A DNA stretch of 64,000 nt, taken from NCBI RefSeq assembly GCF_000220835.1, contig NZ_GL985606.1:2663646-2727645 (forward strand), in the 5' to 3' direction. The number at the start of each line of letters is the position of its first letter. Positions within the stretch are counted from its first letter, which is position 1. The notes under the pieces are model-generated. The model had not been told where the DNA came from. It did not search any database and was given only the letters and a program-made list of their open reading frames with translations. Positions 1-9,518 of the stretch are shown here, piece by piece. Source of the stretch: Actinomyces sp. oral taxon 448 str. F0400 (lineage in GTDB: Bacteria; Actinomycetota; Actinomycetes; Actinomycetales; Actinomycetaceae). The translations under genes were made by a program, and so were the position numbers.

Positions 1-475
1 GGTCGGCGGCCAGACCGCTGGTGGCGTCGGCGCCGTCCCCGCGACGGCCCGCACCCGCGATCTTCACCTTGGCGGTGCCGGCCCCGGAGCGCGCGACGAG
101 GTCGCGGGCCGTCACCGGGTCGACTTCGGGGATCGTGACGTTGACGGGAATGCTGGTCCGCCTCCGGGGCAGGTCGGCGATGCCGGTGAGTGCCGACTCG
201 AGGGCGGAGGCGAGCCAGGTGGCGCAGGCCTCGGAGCCGTGGTCCCAGAAGGGGGCGACTTCGCCCCATCCCGCGGGCCCGTGGAGCAGGACGCCGTCGC
301 GGTGCCCGATGCCGCGGAAGCGAGTCGCCATCGTAATGCTCCACACGACGGCGCGGTCAACGGCGTCGAGCAGTCCGCCGGGGTCCTGGGCCCGCAGGGC
401 GCGCAGGTCGATCTCGCCGCGCGCGCGGCGCGGGACGTCGGTCGGCGCATCGGCGAGCGAATCATCTGCGGGCAC
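1..475 (-). CDS. menC: o-succinylbenzoate synthase MenC, N-terminal part (runs off left edge)
   Basis: The 158 visible codons match the N-terminal half of actinobacterial MenC, an enolase-superfamily enzyme that dehydrates SHCHC to o-succinylbenzoate in menaquinone synthesis. The diagnostic block reads TRFRGIGHRDGVLLHGPAGW, then GEVAPFWDH, and further on the region around VNVTIPEVDP and AKVKIAG that leads to the barrel lysine (family knowledge). I chose the GTG at 475 because a TATCCT box lies exactly 6 nt upstream, which suits a leaderless message; an ATG one base upstream is out of frame. The catalytic C-terminal half is outside the window. menB, menA and menE lie within the next 12 kb. Confidence 0.85.
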   Translation of the reverse strand, partial: MPADDSLADAPTDVPRRARGEIDLRALRAQDPGGLLDAVDRAVVWSITMATRFRGIGHRDGVLLHGPAGWGEVAPFWDHGSEACATWLASALESALTGIADLPRRRTSIPVNVTIPEVDPVTARDLVARSGAGTAKVKIAGAGRRGDGADATSGLAAD

Positions 476-481
476 ATCGCC

Positions 482-487
482 AGGATA
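482..487 (-). promoter_or_regulatory. -10 box of leaderless menC
   Basis: TATCCT on the minus strand ends 6 nt before the GTG start of menC, placing the transcription start at the start codon. No clear -35 is visible. Confidence 0.5.
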
Positions 488-645
488 GCCAGCGGGCGTC
501 GCGATGCGTCCGCCACGCGCCGCGAGCGGGCGCCGAGTGGCGCGAGCGGGGCGCCAGCGGACAGGGAACCGGGGTTGAACCGCCGCGTCGGGCGCGGCGG
601 GCAGCGGACGGGGTCGGGACGTGCCGGCCCGCTCCCGAGGCCCTC

Positions 646-1680
646 CTACTCCCCCAGGGTGGCGACCATAACGGCCTTGATGGTGTGCACGCGGTTCTCC
701 GCCTGGTCGAAGACGATGGAGGCGGGGCTCTCGAAGACGTCGTCGGTGACCTCCAGGCCGTCCATGCCGGTGGCCCGGTAGATCTCCTCGCCGACGGCCG
801 TGTTGCGGTCGTGGAAGGCGGGAAGGCAGTGCATGAACTTCGCATCGGGCGCGGCCCTGGCCATGAGGTCGGCATCCACCCGGTAGTCGCGCAGAAGAGC
901 GATGCGCTCGCCCCAGACGTCCTTGGGCTCGCCCATGGAGACCCAGATGTCGGTGTGGACGAAGTCGACGCCGGCCACGCCCTCGTCGAGGGAATCGGTG
1001 AGAGTGATGCGGGCGCCGGTGGTCGCGGCCACCCGGCGGGCCTCCGCGACGCACTGATCGTCGGGCCACAGGGCCCGGGGCGCCACGATGCGCGTGTCGG
1101 CGCCGATGAGAGCGCCGTTGACGAGCAGGGAGCGGCCGGTGTTGAAACGGGCGTCGCCGACGTAGGCGTAGGAGATCTCGTCGGCGGGCCGGCCGGCGTA
1201 CTCGATCATGGTCAGGCAGTCGCACAGCATCTGGGTGGGGTGCCAGTCGTCGGTCAGGCCGTTCCACACCGGGATGCCGGCCAGCTCGGCGAGGGTGGTG
1301 ACCTTGGCCTGGGAGTCGCCGCGGTACTCCAGACCGTCGAACATGCGGCCGAGCACGCGAGCGGTGTCGGCGATGGACTCCTTGTGGCCGATCTGGGATC
1401 CGGTCGGGTCGAGGTAGGTGACGTGAGCGCCCTGGTCGTGCGCGCCGACCTCGAAGGAGCAGCGGGTGCGGGTGGAGGTCTTCTCGAAGATGAGGGCGAT
1501 GTTCCTGCCCGTCAGACGCTGGGTTTCACGACCGGCCCTCTTGTCCGCCTTGAGCTGGGCGGCCAACTCGATGAGGGCCATCCACTGATCGGGGCTGAAG
1601 TCGAGCTCGCGCAGGAGACTACGGCCCTTGAGTTCCGCCAGGACGGCGGCGTCGGGGGCGGGAAGGGTGAAGGTGGTCAT
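646..1680 (-). CDS. argF: Ornithine carbamoyltransferase
   Basis: 344 residues, full length for the family. It joins carbamoyl phosphate and ornithine to give citrulline, or works in reverse in arginine fermentation. Visible motifs are the carbamoyl-phosphate loop STRTR (residues 69-73), the ornithine-binding region around MGEP, and HCLPAFHD near the C-terminus, the OTC-specific signature. The ATG at 1680 has an AAAGGA ribosome site. It lies about 200 bp downstream of proX on the same strand, with a hairpin between, so it is probably a separate unit. An arginine deiminase gene sits 4 kb away, so the catabolic role (ArcB) is as likely as the biosynthetic one; sequence alone does not separate them. 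Confidence 0.93.
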   Translation of the reverse strand: MTTFTLPAPDAAVLAELKGRSLLRELDFSPDQWMALIELAAQLKADKRAGRETQRLTGRNIALIFEKTSTRTRCSFEVGAHDQGAHVTYLDPTGSQIGHKESIADTARVLGRMFDGLEYRGDSQAKVTTLAELAGIPVWNGLTDDWHPTQMLCDCLTMIEYAGRPADEISYAYVGDARFNTGRSLLVNGALIGADTRIVAPRALWPDDQCVAEARRVAATTGARITLTDSLDEGVAGVDFVHTDIWVSMGEPKDVWGERIALLRDYRVDADLMARAAPDAKFMHCLPAFHDRNTAVGEEIYRATGMDGLEVTDDVFESPASIVFDQAENRVHTIKAVMVATLGE

Positions 1681-1769
1681 GCGGGTCCTTTCTCGGCGCG
1701 ATGGGTGGGATACGGGGAGGGGAACGGGGGATCGTGTGGTATGGCGAATGCACTGCTGTACCGCCACAT

Positions 1770-1818
1770 GCTGCGGCCCCGTTGGCTCGAATGCTGCTCG
1801 AGTCGACGGGGCCGCAGC
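1770..1818 (-). terminator. Hairpin downstream of proX
   Basis: Perfect 13-bp arms (1770-1782 and 1806-1818, GCTGCGGCCCCGT) flank a loop that itself holds a small dyad (CTCGA/TCGAG). It lies in the gap between the proX stop and the argF start. There is no T-run, so intrinsic termination is plausible but unproven. Confidence 0.45.
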
Positions 1819-1879
1819 ACGGCCGAGCCGACGCCGCCCTCGACCATGACTCGACTGCGGAAGGGCGGAGGCGGTCAGG

Positions 1880-2746
1880 TCAGGACTTCTTGAAGTCGAA
1901 CTCGGGGTGGTTGTCGGACCATTCAGTGGCGGCGTCGTCCTCCTTGCCCTCGCCGTAGTTGGTGACGAGGCTCTCGAGGTCGCCGTACTGGGTCTCGTCC
2001 AGCTTGAGGGACCCGAGCCAGTCCGCGATCTCGGGGTAGTCGTCCTTGAAGCCCTTGCGCGCCAGGAAGTGGAGCCCCTCGCCACTGCCGAACGCGTTCA
2101 ACGGGTCCTCCAGGTCGCGCACGTCGTACTTGTTGTAGGCCCAGAACGGGTGCCAGAGAGTGACGACGATCTCCTTCTGCGCATTGATCGCCTTCTCGAG
2201 CTCAGTGATCATGGCCTCAGTCGAGGAAGTCTGGACCTTCCAGTCGTCCAGCCCGTAAGCGGGCCGGACAGTCTCATTGGAGATCTGGGTGATACCGGCG
2301 CCCTCCTCGATCCCGGTGATCGTGTGATCGAGCTCGTCGGCGTGATCCGGGAGGTCGGAGATCGAGTGCATGGTGGAGTAGGAGGGGACGGACCAGGTCA
2401 AGTGCGCCCCCCCGTAGTAGGACCCCAAGTCCTCGATGGAGTCGCCGTACTGGTCCATGTACTGCTTGTGGGTGACCTCGGGCCACGCGGACGCGTAGAG
2501 ATCGATATTGCTCTGTTGCAGCCCCGTGTAGAGGACGCTGGGTTCGCTGATGTCCTTGAGCTCGGTTGAGTACCCGTTCTTCTCGAGCTGAACTTTAGTG
2601 AAGTGAGTCATGCACACGCCGTCGGTCCAGGAGGAGATGAACCCGAGGGTGATCTTCTTCCCCTTCGAGCCCTTGCAGGCGGCGAGGGCTCCTCCTACTG
2701 CGAGGGAGGCGAGAGCCGCATTGAATGCGCGCCGGGAGGTCTGCAT
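1880..2746 (-). CDS. proX: Glycine betaine/choline-type ABC transporter substrate-binding lipoprotein
   Basis: 288 residues. It begins with a signal peptide containing SRR and a lipobox ending GGALAAC, so the mature protein should be lipid-anchored outside the membrane. The mature chain ([18 protein letters not shown], later [17 protein letters not shown] and [10 protein letters not shown]) matches the OpuAC/ProX glycine-betaine family, whose aromatic residues cage the quaternary amine. The ATG at 2746 has an AAAGGA site 6 nt upstream. It is the last gene of proV-proW-proX, 31 bp after the permease. The substrate (betaine, proline betaine, choline or carnitine) cannot be fixed from sequence. 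Confidence 0.88.
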   Translation of the reverse strand: MQTSRRAFNAALASLAVGGALAACKGSKGKKITLGFISSWTDGVCMTHFTKVQLEKNGYSTELKDISEPSVLYTGLQQSNIDLYASAWPEVTHKQYMDQYGDSIEDLGSYYGGAHLTWSVPSYSTMHSISDLPDHADELDHTITGIEEGAGITQISNETVRPAYGLDDWKVQTSSTEAMITELEKAINAQKEIVVTLWHPFWAYNKYDVRDLEDPLNAFGSGEGLHFLARKGFKDDYPEIADWLGSLKLDETQYGDLESLVTNYGEGKEDDAATEWSDNHPEFDFKKS

Positions 2747-2777
2747 GATAGTCCTTTCGTGTGTACGTGTGTCTCGG

Positions 2778-3755
2778 TCACTGATTCCCATGAGCCGGCC
2801 TCGCGCCGCCCTTCTTGAGGAGGGCGCGCTTCTTCTTGAGGAGGGCGCGGGAGTGGCGCCACTTACGATATCTCCGCCTGATCTCGTCGATGAGGGAGGG
2901 CAGGGACCCCTTCTCCCTCGGCGCGCCGAGTGCCGATGTGACGCGGTCGAGGAAGATCGCGAGGAAGACGATCGACAGGCCGGCCTCCGAACCCTTGGAG
3001 ATATTGATCTTCGCGAGCGCCGAGACGACCTCCTGACCCAGTCCCTCGGCGCCGACCATTCCCGCGATGACGGCCATGGACAGGGCCAGCATGATGACCT
3101 GGTTGACTCCGGCCATGATCGTGGGAATGGCCAGGGGGAGCTGGATCCCCTTGAGAATCTCCCAGTCGGTGGCTCCGAAGGAGCGACCCGCCTCAACGGT
3201 CTCCTTGTCGACCTGCTTGATTCCCAGCTCGGTCATCCGCACCCCGGGGGGCATGGAGAAGATGAGCGTGGCGAACAGACCGGGGACGGCGCCGATCGAG
3301 AAGAACAGCACCGCCGGGATGAGGTAGACGAAGGCCGGCATGGTCTGCATGAGATCGAGAATCGGGCGGACGAGCGCGCTGACGTATTTGTTCCGGGCCG
3401 CCCAGATCCCCAGAGGAATGGCGATGATGAGGGCGGTCAAGGTGGCGACGATGACAAGGGCCAGCGTCTCCATCGCGTTCTCCCACTGCTCCATCGAGAT
3501 GATGAGGAGGAAGGTGATGGCGGTGCCGACAGCCAGCTTCCATGACTTCACCACCCAGGCGATGAGCACGAAGATTACCACCATGACCAACGGCGAGGCG
3601 ACCAGGAGAATGTTCGTGAGGGCCTCGTTGATCTGATTCCCGGCATCGGCGATGGCGTCGAGGAAGCCGGCCAGATTGTTCTGAATCCATCTGATAATGA
3701 ACTCGGCCCACGAGCCCACGGGGATCCTGGGAATGGGGGTCTGTGCTGACATCAT
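2778..3755 (-). CDS. proW: Glycine betaine ABC transporter permease
   Basis: 325 residues with about six hydrophobic segments. The inner-membrane-component loop around residues 190-215 (EAGRSFGATDWEILKGIQLP) is the EAA motif that docks on the ATPase; the preceding VPGLFATLIFSMPPGVRMTE is typical of ProW/OpuAB. The C-terminal tail is very basic (RALLKKKRALLKK). Its ATG at 3755 overlaps the stop of proV (ATGA), indicating translational coupling. It forms the membrane pore of the osmolyte importer with the flanking genes. A second in-frame ATG directly follows, so the start is certain to within one codon. Confidence 0.9.
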   Translation of the reverse strand: MMSAQTPIPRIPVGSWAEFIIRWIQNNLAGFLDAIADAGNQINEALTNILLVASPLVMVVIFVLIAWVVKSWKLAVGTAITFLLIISMEQWENAMETLALVIVATLTALIIAIPLGIWAARNKYVSALVRPILDLMQTMPAFVYLIPAVLFFSIGAVPGLFATLIFSMPPGVRMTELGIKQVDKETVEAGRSFGATDWEILKGIQLPLAIPTIMAGVNQVIMLALSMAVIAGMVGAEGLGQEVVSALAKINISKGSEAGLSIVFLAIFLDRVTSALGAPREKGSLPSLIDEIRRRYRKWRHSRALLKKKRALLKKGGARPAHGNQ

Positions 3756-5056
3756 CGGGCGTCGACTCCTTCGACCTCGGTGGTCTGCTGCTCGGTCTGC
3801 TCGATCCCGTCGATCCGCCCGCTCTCGCCCTCGGCGGCCGAGGACTCCTCGCCCTGGCCGCCGTCCTCGTCCCCGCTCCCGCTGTGATCACTGATCGCGG
3901 CGAGCAGGGTGACGCGCGGGATGACGCCGGAGATCCGGCCGTCGTCGTCGACGACGACGATGGGGGCGGCGTGATGGGCGGAGTCGTCGAACAGTTCGCT
4001 GATCGGGGTCGACTCCTGGACGACGGGCATGCCGTGGACGGTGGACAGCGGGAGGCTGCGGGCGCCCTCGGTCACGGCGCGGGCGACGTCGTCCTCCCAG
4101 ACGAATCCGGCGGGAGTGCGGTCGCGATTCTGCACGAGGAGCCACGAGGGCTGGTTCTCCCGCAGGAGCTTGTGGGCCGCGTGGGGGCTGCGGTCCGAGC
4201 CGAGAACCGCGTAGGGCGGTTCGGCGATCGACCCGGCGGTCAGCACGCGGGTGCGGTCGACGTCCGCGACGAATCGTGCGACGTAGTTCGAGGCGGGATC
4301 GCGGAGGATCTCCTCGGCCGTGCCGATCTGCTCGATCCGCCCGTCGCGCATCATCGCGATCCTGTCCCCCAGGCGCATGGCCTCGTTGAGGTCGTGCGTG
4401 ATGAACAGGATCGTCTTTCCGAGCTTGCCCTGCAGGTCAATGAGCTGGTCCTGCATCTCGCGGCGGATGAGCGGATCGAGCGCGGAGAAGGCCTCGTCCA
4501 TGAGCAGGACGTCGGTCTGGGCGGCCAGGGCCCGCGCCAGACCCACTCGTTGACGCATCCCGCCGGAGAGCTCGCCGGGCTTGTAGTCCCCCCAGCCCTC
4601 GAGCCCGACCATCGCCAGAGCCTCCTCAGCCCGGCGCTGGCGTTCGGAGCGATTGATGCCCTGAATCTCCAGGCCGTAAGCGGCGTTCTCCCCCACCGTC
4701 CGGTGAGGAAGAAGAGCGAAGTTCTGGAAGACCATGGATACTCGTTTGCGGCGAATATCGCGCAGTTTCTTCTTGGAGGTGCTGGCCAGGGTCTCATTGT
4801 AGATGGTCATGTCCCCGGACGTGATCGGGAGGAGCCCGTTCACCATCCGGATCAGCGTTGACTTGCCGGAGCCGGACAGCCCCATGACCACGAAGATCTC
4901 GCCCTCGTCGACATCGAAGGATGCGTCGATGACGGCAGCGGTCAGCCCATCCCTCCTGAGGTCGTCACGCGACTGCCCCGCCTGGAGTCTCCTTACTCCG
5001 GGAACCGGACGCCGACCGAATATCTTGTAAACGTTGTTCGCCTCGATTACTTTCAC
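3752..5056 (-). CDS. proV: Glycine betaine ABC transporter ATPase with C-terminal CBS region
   Basis: 434 residues. Walker A GLSGSGKST near residue 58, Q-loop VFQNFALLPH, ABC signature LSGGMRQRVGLARAL, Walker B VLLMDEAFSALDP and switch His in FITHDLNEAM are all present. The signature and Q-loop are those of the ProV/OpuAA class. The region after residue 270 looks like a CBS pair (HGMPVVQESTPISELFD, IVVVDDDGRISGVI), which in OpuA senses ionic strength (family knowledge). Starts at GTG 5056 with GAGGAG upstream, and is followed by proW with a 4-bp overlap. The last ~35 residues are acidic and low-complexity. Confidence 0.92.
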   Translation of the reverse strand: MKVIEANNVYKIFGRRPVPGVRRLQAGQSRDDLRRDGLTAAVIDASFDVDEGEIFVVMGLSGSGKSTLIRMVNGLLPITSGDMTIYNETLASTSKKKLRDIRRKRVSMVFQNFALLPHRTVGENAAYGLEIQGINRSERQRRAEEALAMVGLEGWGDYKPGELSGGMRQRVGLARALAAQTDVLLMDEAFSALDPLIRREMQDQLIDLQGKLGKTILFITHDLNEAMRLGDRIAMMRDGRIEQIGTAEEILRDPASNYVARFVADVDRTRVLTAGSIAEPPYAVLGSDRSPHAAHKLLRENQPSWLLVQNRDRTPAGFVWEDDVARAVTEGARSLPLSTVHGMPVVQESTPISELFDDSAHHAAPIVVVDDDGRISGVIPRVTLLAAISDHSGSGDEDGGQGEESSAAEGESGRIDGIEQTEQQTTEVEGVDAR

Positions 5057-5657
5057 AACTCTCCTCGAGACCCGACATCCGGGGCTCGAGCCATGGGGCC
5101 GGAGGCAAGAAAATCAATATTTGCTCCGGGCGCCCTCTGGACGGCCAGGTGTCGGGATCGGTGGCTTCTTCCTACACTTGCATGGACAGGACTACCAGGG
5201 CGGCGGAGTGCTCGTTGACGTGTTGAATCTGCTGCTTCTGCTGCCTGTATCGAGTTGTTTTATCGAGTTGGGTTGACGTGGATGACGTTCAGCACGACCG
5301 CGAGACGAGTCCGATTATGTATGCAGTGCACGTAGACGGTCAACTGCAAGCGCGTCACATCGGCGTGCATTACTGTCGACGCGCTCTTGACAGCAGATTT
5401 CAAGTGACGACGATCACAGATGTCGTCCGAGTGCCGGCACCGGGTTCGGCCGAGCCCTCGGGGTCGCCCATGAGGGGCTGCGCAATCGTTGCTATGACAC
5501 AGGATACTGCACGTCCCTCCTCCGCGGGACGCGGAGTCGTTCACGACGTCCCATAACGAAATCTCGCAACATCTGCAACCGCGACCCCGAGAGGCATCAG
5601 AATGTATAAATCATCACATTCTACTGTCTCTCGATCCCGGTTGTACTGCTGCCGGGG
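5057..5657. other. 600-bp gap upstream of proV
   Basis: This is the leader and promoter region of proVWX, located between the proV start and the arcA stop. Its base composition is more even than the surrounding genes. Short open frames on both strands show no recognisable domain. I see no convincing riboswitch or RNA gene. Confidence 0.5.
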
Positions 5658-6998
5658 CTATACGGAACCGCGAGTGACGGGGCAGGTCATGCAGTGGGAG
5701 CCGCCGCGGCCGCGCACCAGCTCGACCCCGGGGGTCTCGATGACCTCGACGCCGGCGCGGCGCAGGACGTCGTTGGCGGCCTGATTGTGGGCGTAGCCGA
5801 TGACGCGTCCCGGGGACAGGGCCACCACGTTGCACGAGTCGCGAGACAGCTCGCGCAGCGCCTCGGCCTCGTCGGACATGTCCGGGCTGATGACCCGGAA
5901 GGAGTCGATGCCGGCGGCGCGGGCGAGCACGGAATCCATCTCGGAGCCGTCGTGGACGGTCACGTGCAGCGCCTTGCCGCTAGCGCCCGGCTCGATCTCA
6001 ACGGTCGTCACGTCGTTGAACCCGCTGAAGCGCAGGTAGGTGTCGGGGGTCACCATCGTCATGAGAGTGTCCAGGTGCATGACGGCATCGAGCTCGGTGT
6101 AAAAGGCGCGGTCGGGCATGTGGACGCCGATGACGCGGTCGGCGGCGCCGTCGTCGAACAAACGGGTGGCCAGCCGCTCGACGCCGGCGGCCGTTGACCG
6201 ATGCGACAGCCCCATCACCAGAGCACGGTTGCCCAAGATCTGGAAGTCGCCGCCCTCGACGGTGGCCGGTGAGGCGCCGTGGGCCTCGGTCCACAGCCTG
6301 CCGCGGCCGGCGAAAGCGGGGTGGAAGCGGTAGACGGCCTCGTAGTTAACGGCTTCGCGCCGTCGCGGCGCCAGGGCCATCGTGTTGACGCTCACGCCGC
6401 CGTAGAGCCAGGCGGAGGTGTCCCGGGTGAACACGTGGTTGGGCAGCGGGGTGATGACGAATTGCCCCTCCAGGGTGGACAGGAACGTGGTGTCGAACAG
6501 GGTGGCGGCGTCGGCCGGGTCGAGGCGCTCACGCAACTCGGAGCGGGTGATGCCGGCGAGCATGACCTCGGCGAGGTCGGTGTCGGGAAGGCCCTGAAGG
6601 TAGTCGGTGAGGACCTCGGAGGTGGATACGCCCACCGCCTCGGGCCCGACGGTCTCGGTCAGGACGAGGGCGCGGGCCCGGGGGACGGCGAGGGTCTCGG
6701 CGAGCAGCTCGCGGAAGTCGTGGACGATGACGCCCTCGTCGCGCAGGATCTCGGTGAAGGCGTCGTGCTCGGCCTGGGCTCGGGAGATATTGAGGGCGTC
6801 GTCGAACAGCAGGGAGTCCGCGTTGATGGGGGTGATGCGGGCGATCTCGCGCCCCGGACGGTGAACAATGACCTCGTGCAGCCGCCCGGTCTCGGAGTCG
6901 ACGCGGCCCCCGCCGTCCTCGGCGGGGACGAAGGGGCGATCGACGGCCGGGCCGGCGCCCGCCGTCCCGGTCTCGGTTGTCTGCGTCGTCGGCGTCAT
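5658..6998 (-). CDS. arcA: Arginine deiminase
   Basis: 446 residues. It hydrolyses L-arginine to citrulline and ammonia, the first step of the ATP-yielding arginine deiminase pathway that also protects against acid. The guanidino-modifying fold is shown by FTRDTS (catalytic Asp), EGGDFQILG, MHLDTLMTMV (catalytic His) and the C-terminal SHCMTCPV carrying the nucleophilic Cys. The N-terminal ~30 residues are low-complexity. The ATG at 6998 is preceded by TACCCT at 6 nt, implying a leaderless message. No carbamate kinase or arginine/ornithine antiporter lies in the window; the only carbamoyltransferase is beyond proVWX. Confidence 0.95.
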   Translation of the reverse strand: MTPTTQTTETGTAGAGPAVDRPFVPAEDGGGRVDSETGRLHEVIVHRPGREIARITPINADSLLFDDALNISRAQAEHDAFTEILRDEGVIVHDFRELLAETLAVPRARALVLTETVGPEAVGVSTSEVLTDYLQGLPDTDLAEVMLAGITRSELRERLDPADAATLFDTTFLSTLEGQFVITPLPNHVFTRDTSAWLYGGVSVNTMALAPRRREAVNYEAVYRFHPAFAGRGRLWTEAHGASPATVEGGDFQILGNRALVMGLSHRSTAAGVERLATRLFDDGAADRVIGVHMPDRAFYTELDAVMHLDTLMTMVTPDTYLRFSGFNDVTTVEIEPGASGKALHVTVHDGSEMDSVLARAAGIDSFRVISPDMSDEAEALRELSRDSCNVVALSPGRVIGYAHNQAANDVLRRAGVEVIETPGVELVRGRGGSHCMTCPVTRGSV

Positions 6999-7004
6999 GG
7001 GGTC

Positions 7005-7010
7005 AGGGTA
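7005..7010 (-). promoter_or_regulatory. -10 box of leaderless arcA
   Basis: TACCCT on the minus strand, 6 nt before the arcA ATG, with no Shine-Dalgarno between. Confidence 0.55.
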
Positions 7011-7084
7011 GTCGGCCGGTACTCAGGGCCCGACGCGGTCCCGCCCCGAGACGCTCGATACCGATCTGCGGCCGATAGGACCGC

Positions 7085-7435
7085 TCATCGGGCGACAGCG
7101 AGCGCACCCCACGCAAGAATCAGGACGGCCGCCGTAGCGCCGACCACGGCGAGCATCCGAAACGACTCGGCGCACCCAGCGGCGTCGGTCGCCTCCCGCC
7201 CGCTGCGGCGACGACCGCCGACCAGCACGAGCAGCCCCTCCGCCTCCAGCAGGAAGAGAACAAACGCACCCGCCCACGCGGGCCACGGAATCCCGGGACG
7301 GAACAGCGCATCGATCCCCACCGCGAGGCCGGACAGCAGGACGCAGTAGGCGTGCCGCCCGTACCTCGTCCCATTGACGACCCGGTTGATGCCCCTCATG
7401 CTCCTCATAGCCGCAGCCCCCGCCCTCAACAACAC
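7085..7435 (-). CDS. Small membrane protein, unknown function
   Basis: 116 residues with three probable membrane segments (around AYCVLLSGLAVGIDALF, AWAGAFVLFLLEAEGLLVLV and MLAVVGATAAVLILAWGALA). A basic loop (GGRRRSGRE) lies between the second and third. I do not recognise a family. The GTG at 7435 is the outermost start and follows a TAGACT box by 5 nt; ATG codons at 7408 and 7399 are alternatives. It is divergent from menB across a 130-bp gap and ends about 75 bp before the arcA promoter. Coding status rests on the hydrophobic pattern and reading-frame length. Confidence 0.55.
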   Translation of the reverse strand: MLLRAGAAAMRSMRGINRVVNGTRYGRHAYCVLLSGLAVGIDALFRPGIPWPAWAGAFVLFLLEAEGLLVLVGGRRRSGREATDAAGCAESFRMLAVVGATAAVLILAWGALAVAR

Positions 7436-7553
7436 CCTCTAGTCTAGTATCTCGATCGACCCGGCGGCCCGCCGCCCTCGGCGGGGAACGCCCGCGCTGA
7501 GAACGTCCTGCTCGTCGAGCCTCCCGCTCGCACTCGCCTCCCCCCCCTCCTCC

Positions 7554-7559
7554 TACCCT
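7554..7559 (+). promoter_or_regulatory. -10 box of leaderless menB
   Basis: TACCCT ends 6 nt before the menB ATG at 7566; the sequence upstream is C-rich and offers no ribosome-binding site. Confidence 0.55.
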
Positions 7560-7565
7560 GGCCCC

Positions 7566-8660
<1,095 letters not shown>

Positions 8661-8880
8661 TACTTCTGACGGCCGCCGCCTCCTCCCCGCTCGCATATCG
8701 ATCCGGACTCCTCATCGGCGAGTCGCCGGTGAGCGTCTGGACACCACGACGACGCCATGCCATCGTGGCGCGTCCGCGAGCTCATTCTCACGGACGCTCT
8801 CGCCGCCCGTCAGCGCCGACCGGCCGCTCGTCGGTCGGCCCGCCGCCGGCCCCCTCACCGACACTGCTCCGGAGGTTCCC

Positions 8881-9459
8881 GTGCCCGCCTGGATCGCCTC
8901 GCTGCTCGCCAGCACCGACCCCGCCCGTCGTCGTCCCGGAATCGCCGCACTCGTGGGGCTCATCGGCGGGGCGTTCTCCGCGATCGTGAAATTCGGCTGG
9001 GAGGTCCCCTTCCCGCCCCGCACACCGGGAATCCGTTCGGAGACGAACCCGCCCCAGGCGATGCTGGAATGGTTCGGCATGTCCCACGAGACGTCGCACG
9101 CGATGGTGAGCTTCAACAACAACCAGCTGCCGATCATGTCCTTCGCCGTGCATTTCAGCTTCGCGATCGTCTTCGGCCTCGTCTACTGCATCGCGGCGGA
9201 GTACGTCCCGCGCATCACGATGTGGCAGGGCGCCGTCTTCGGAACGCTGGTGTACATCGGAGCGCATGTGATCGTCATGCCGATACTCGGCTGGGCGCCC
9301 AGCCCGTTCCCATGGCTGGCCGGCGCGCAGACGTGGTCGGAGCATTTCTCCGAATTCTTCGGCCATATCGTGTGGATGTGGTCCATCGAGATCGTGCGCC
9401 ACGACCTGCGGGGCCGTATCACGCACGAACCCTCCGCCGAGATCGACATGTCGAGCTGA
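8881..9459 (+). CDS. yagU: YagU family (DUF1440) inner-membrane protein
   Basis: 192 residues resembling E. coli YagU: the N-terminal GLIGGAFSAIVKFGWEVPFP followed by PPRTP, a middle segment AIVFGLVYCIAAEYVPRITM then WQGAVFG, and a C-terminal SEFFGHIVWMWSIE. Four membrane segments are likely. YagU has been linked to acid resistance in E. coli, but its mechanism is unknown. I chose GTG at 8881 because GGAGG lies 6-7 nt upstream. It stands alone on this strand and converges on menA. The TGA stop lies inside a palindrome that could terminate both genes. Confidence 0.85.
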   Translation: MPAWIASLLASTDPARRRPGIAALVGLIGGAFSAIVKFGWEVPFPPRTPGIRSETNPPQAMLEWFGMSHETSHAMVSFNNNQLPIMSFAVHFSFAIVFGLVYCIAAEYVPRITMWQGAVFGTLVYIGAHVIVMPILGWAPSPFPWLAGAQTWSEHFSEFFGHIVWMWSIEIVRHDLRGRITHEPSAEIDMSS

Positions 9460-9503
9460 GGTTGACGGCGCCACCGTCAACCTCGGAGAAGAATGTCGAC
9501 CTC
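9439..9503. terminator. Nested palindrome between convergent yagU and menA
   Basis: Inner arms 9458-9468 and 9474-9484 (GAGGTTGACGG) are a perfect 11-bp stem with a 5-nt loop. Outer arms 9439-9449 and 9493-9503 pair with one mismatch, each 8 nt from the inner arm. It probably acts as a bidirectional terminator. A related element lies at 41320-41392. Confidence 0.55.
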
Positions 9504-9518
9504 AGTGACGAGGCCCTG

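Noticed and set aside
1880-3196. Open frame continuing upstream of proX into proW
   Set aside because: The lipoprotein leader and ribosome site set the proX start at 2746; the extension is a shadow of the permease gene.
5260-5556. Two overlapping open frames of about 92-94 codons upstream of proV
   Set aside because: They lie on opposite strands, have no ribosome site and no recognisable domain; more likely leader DNA.
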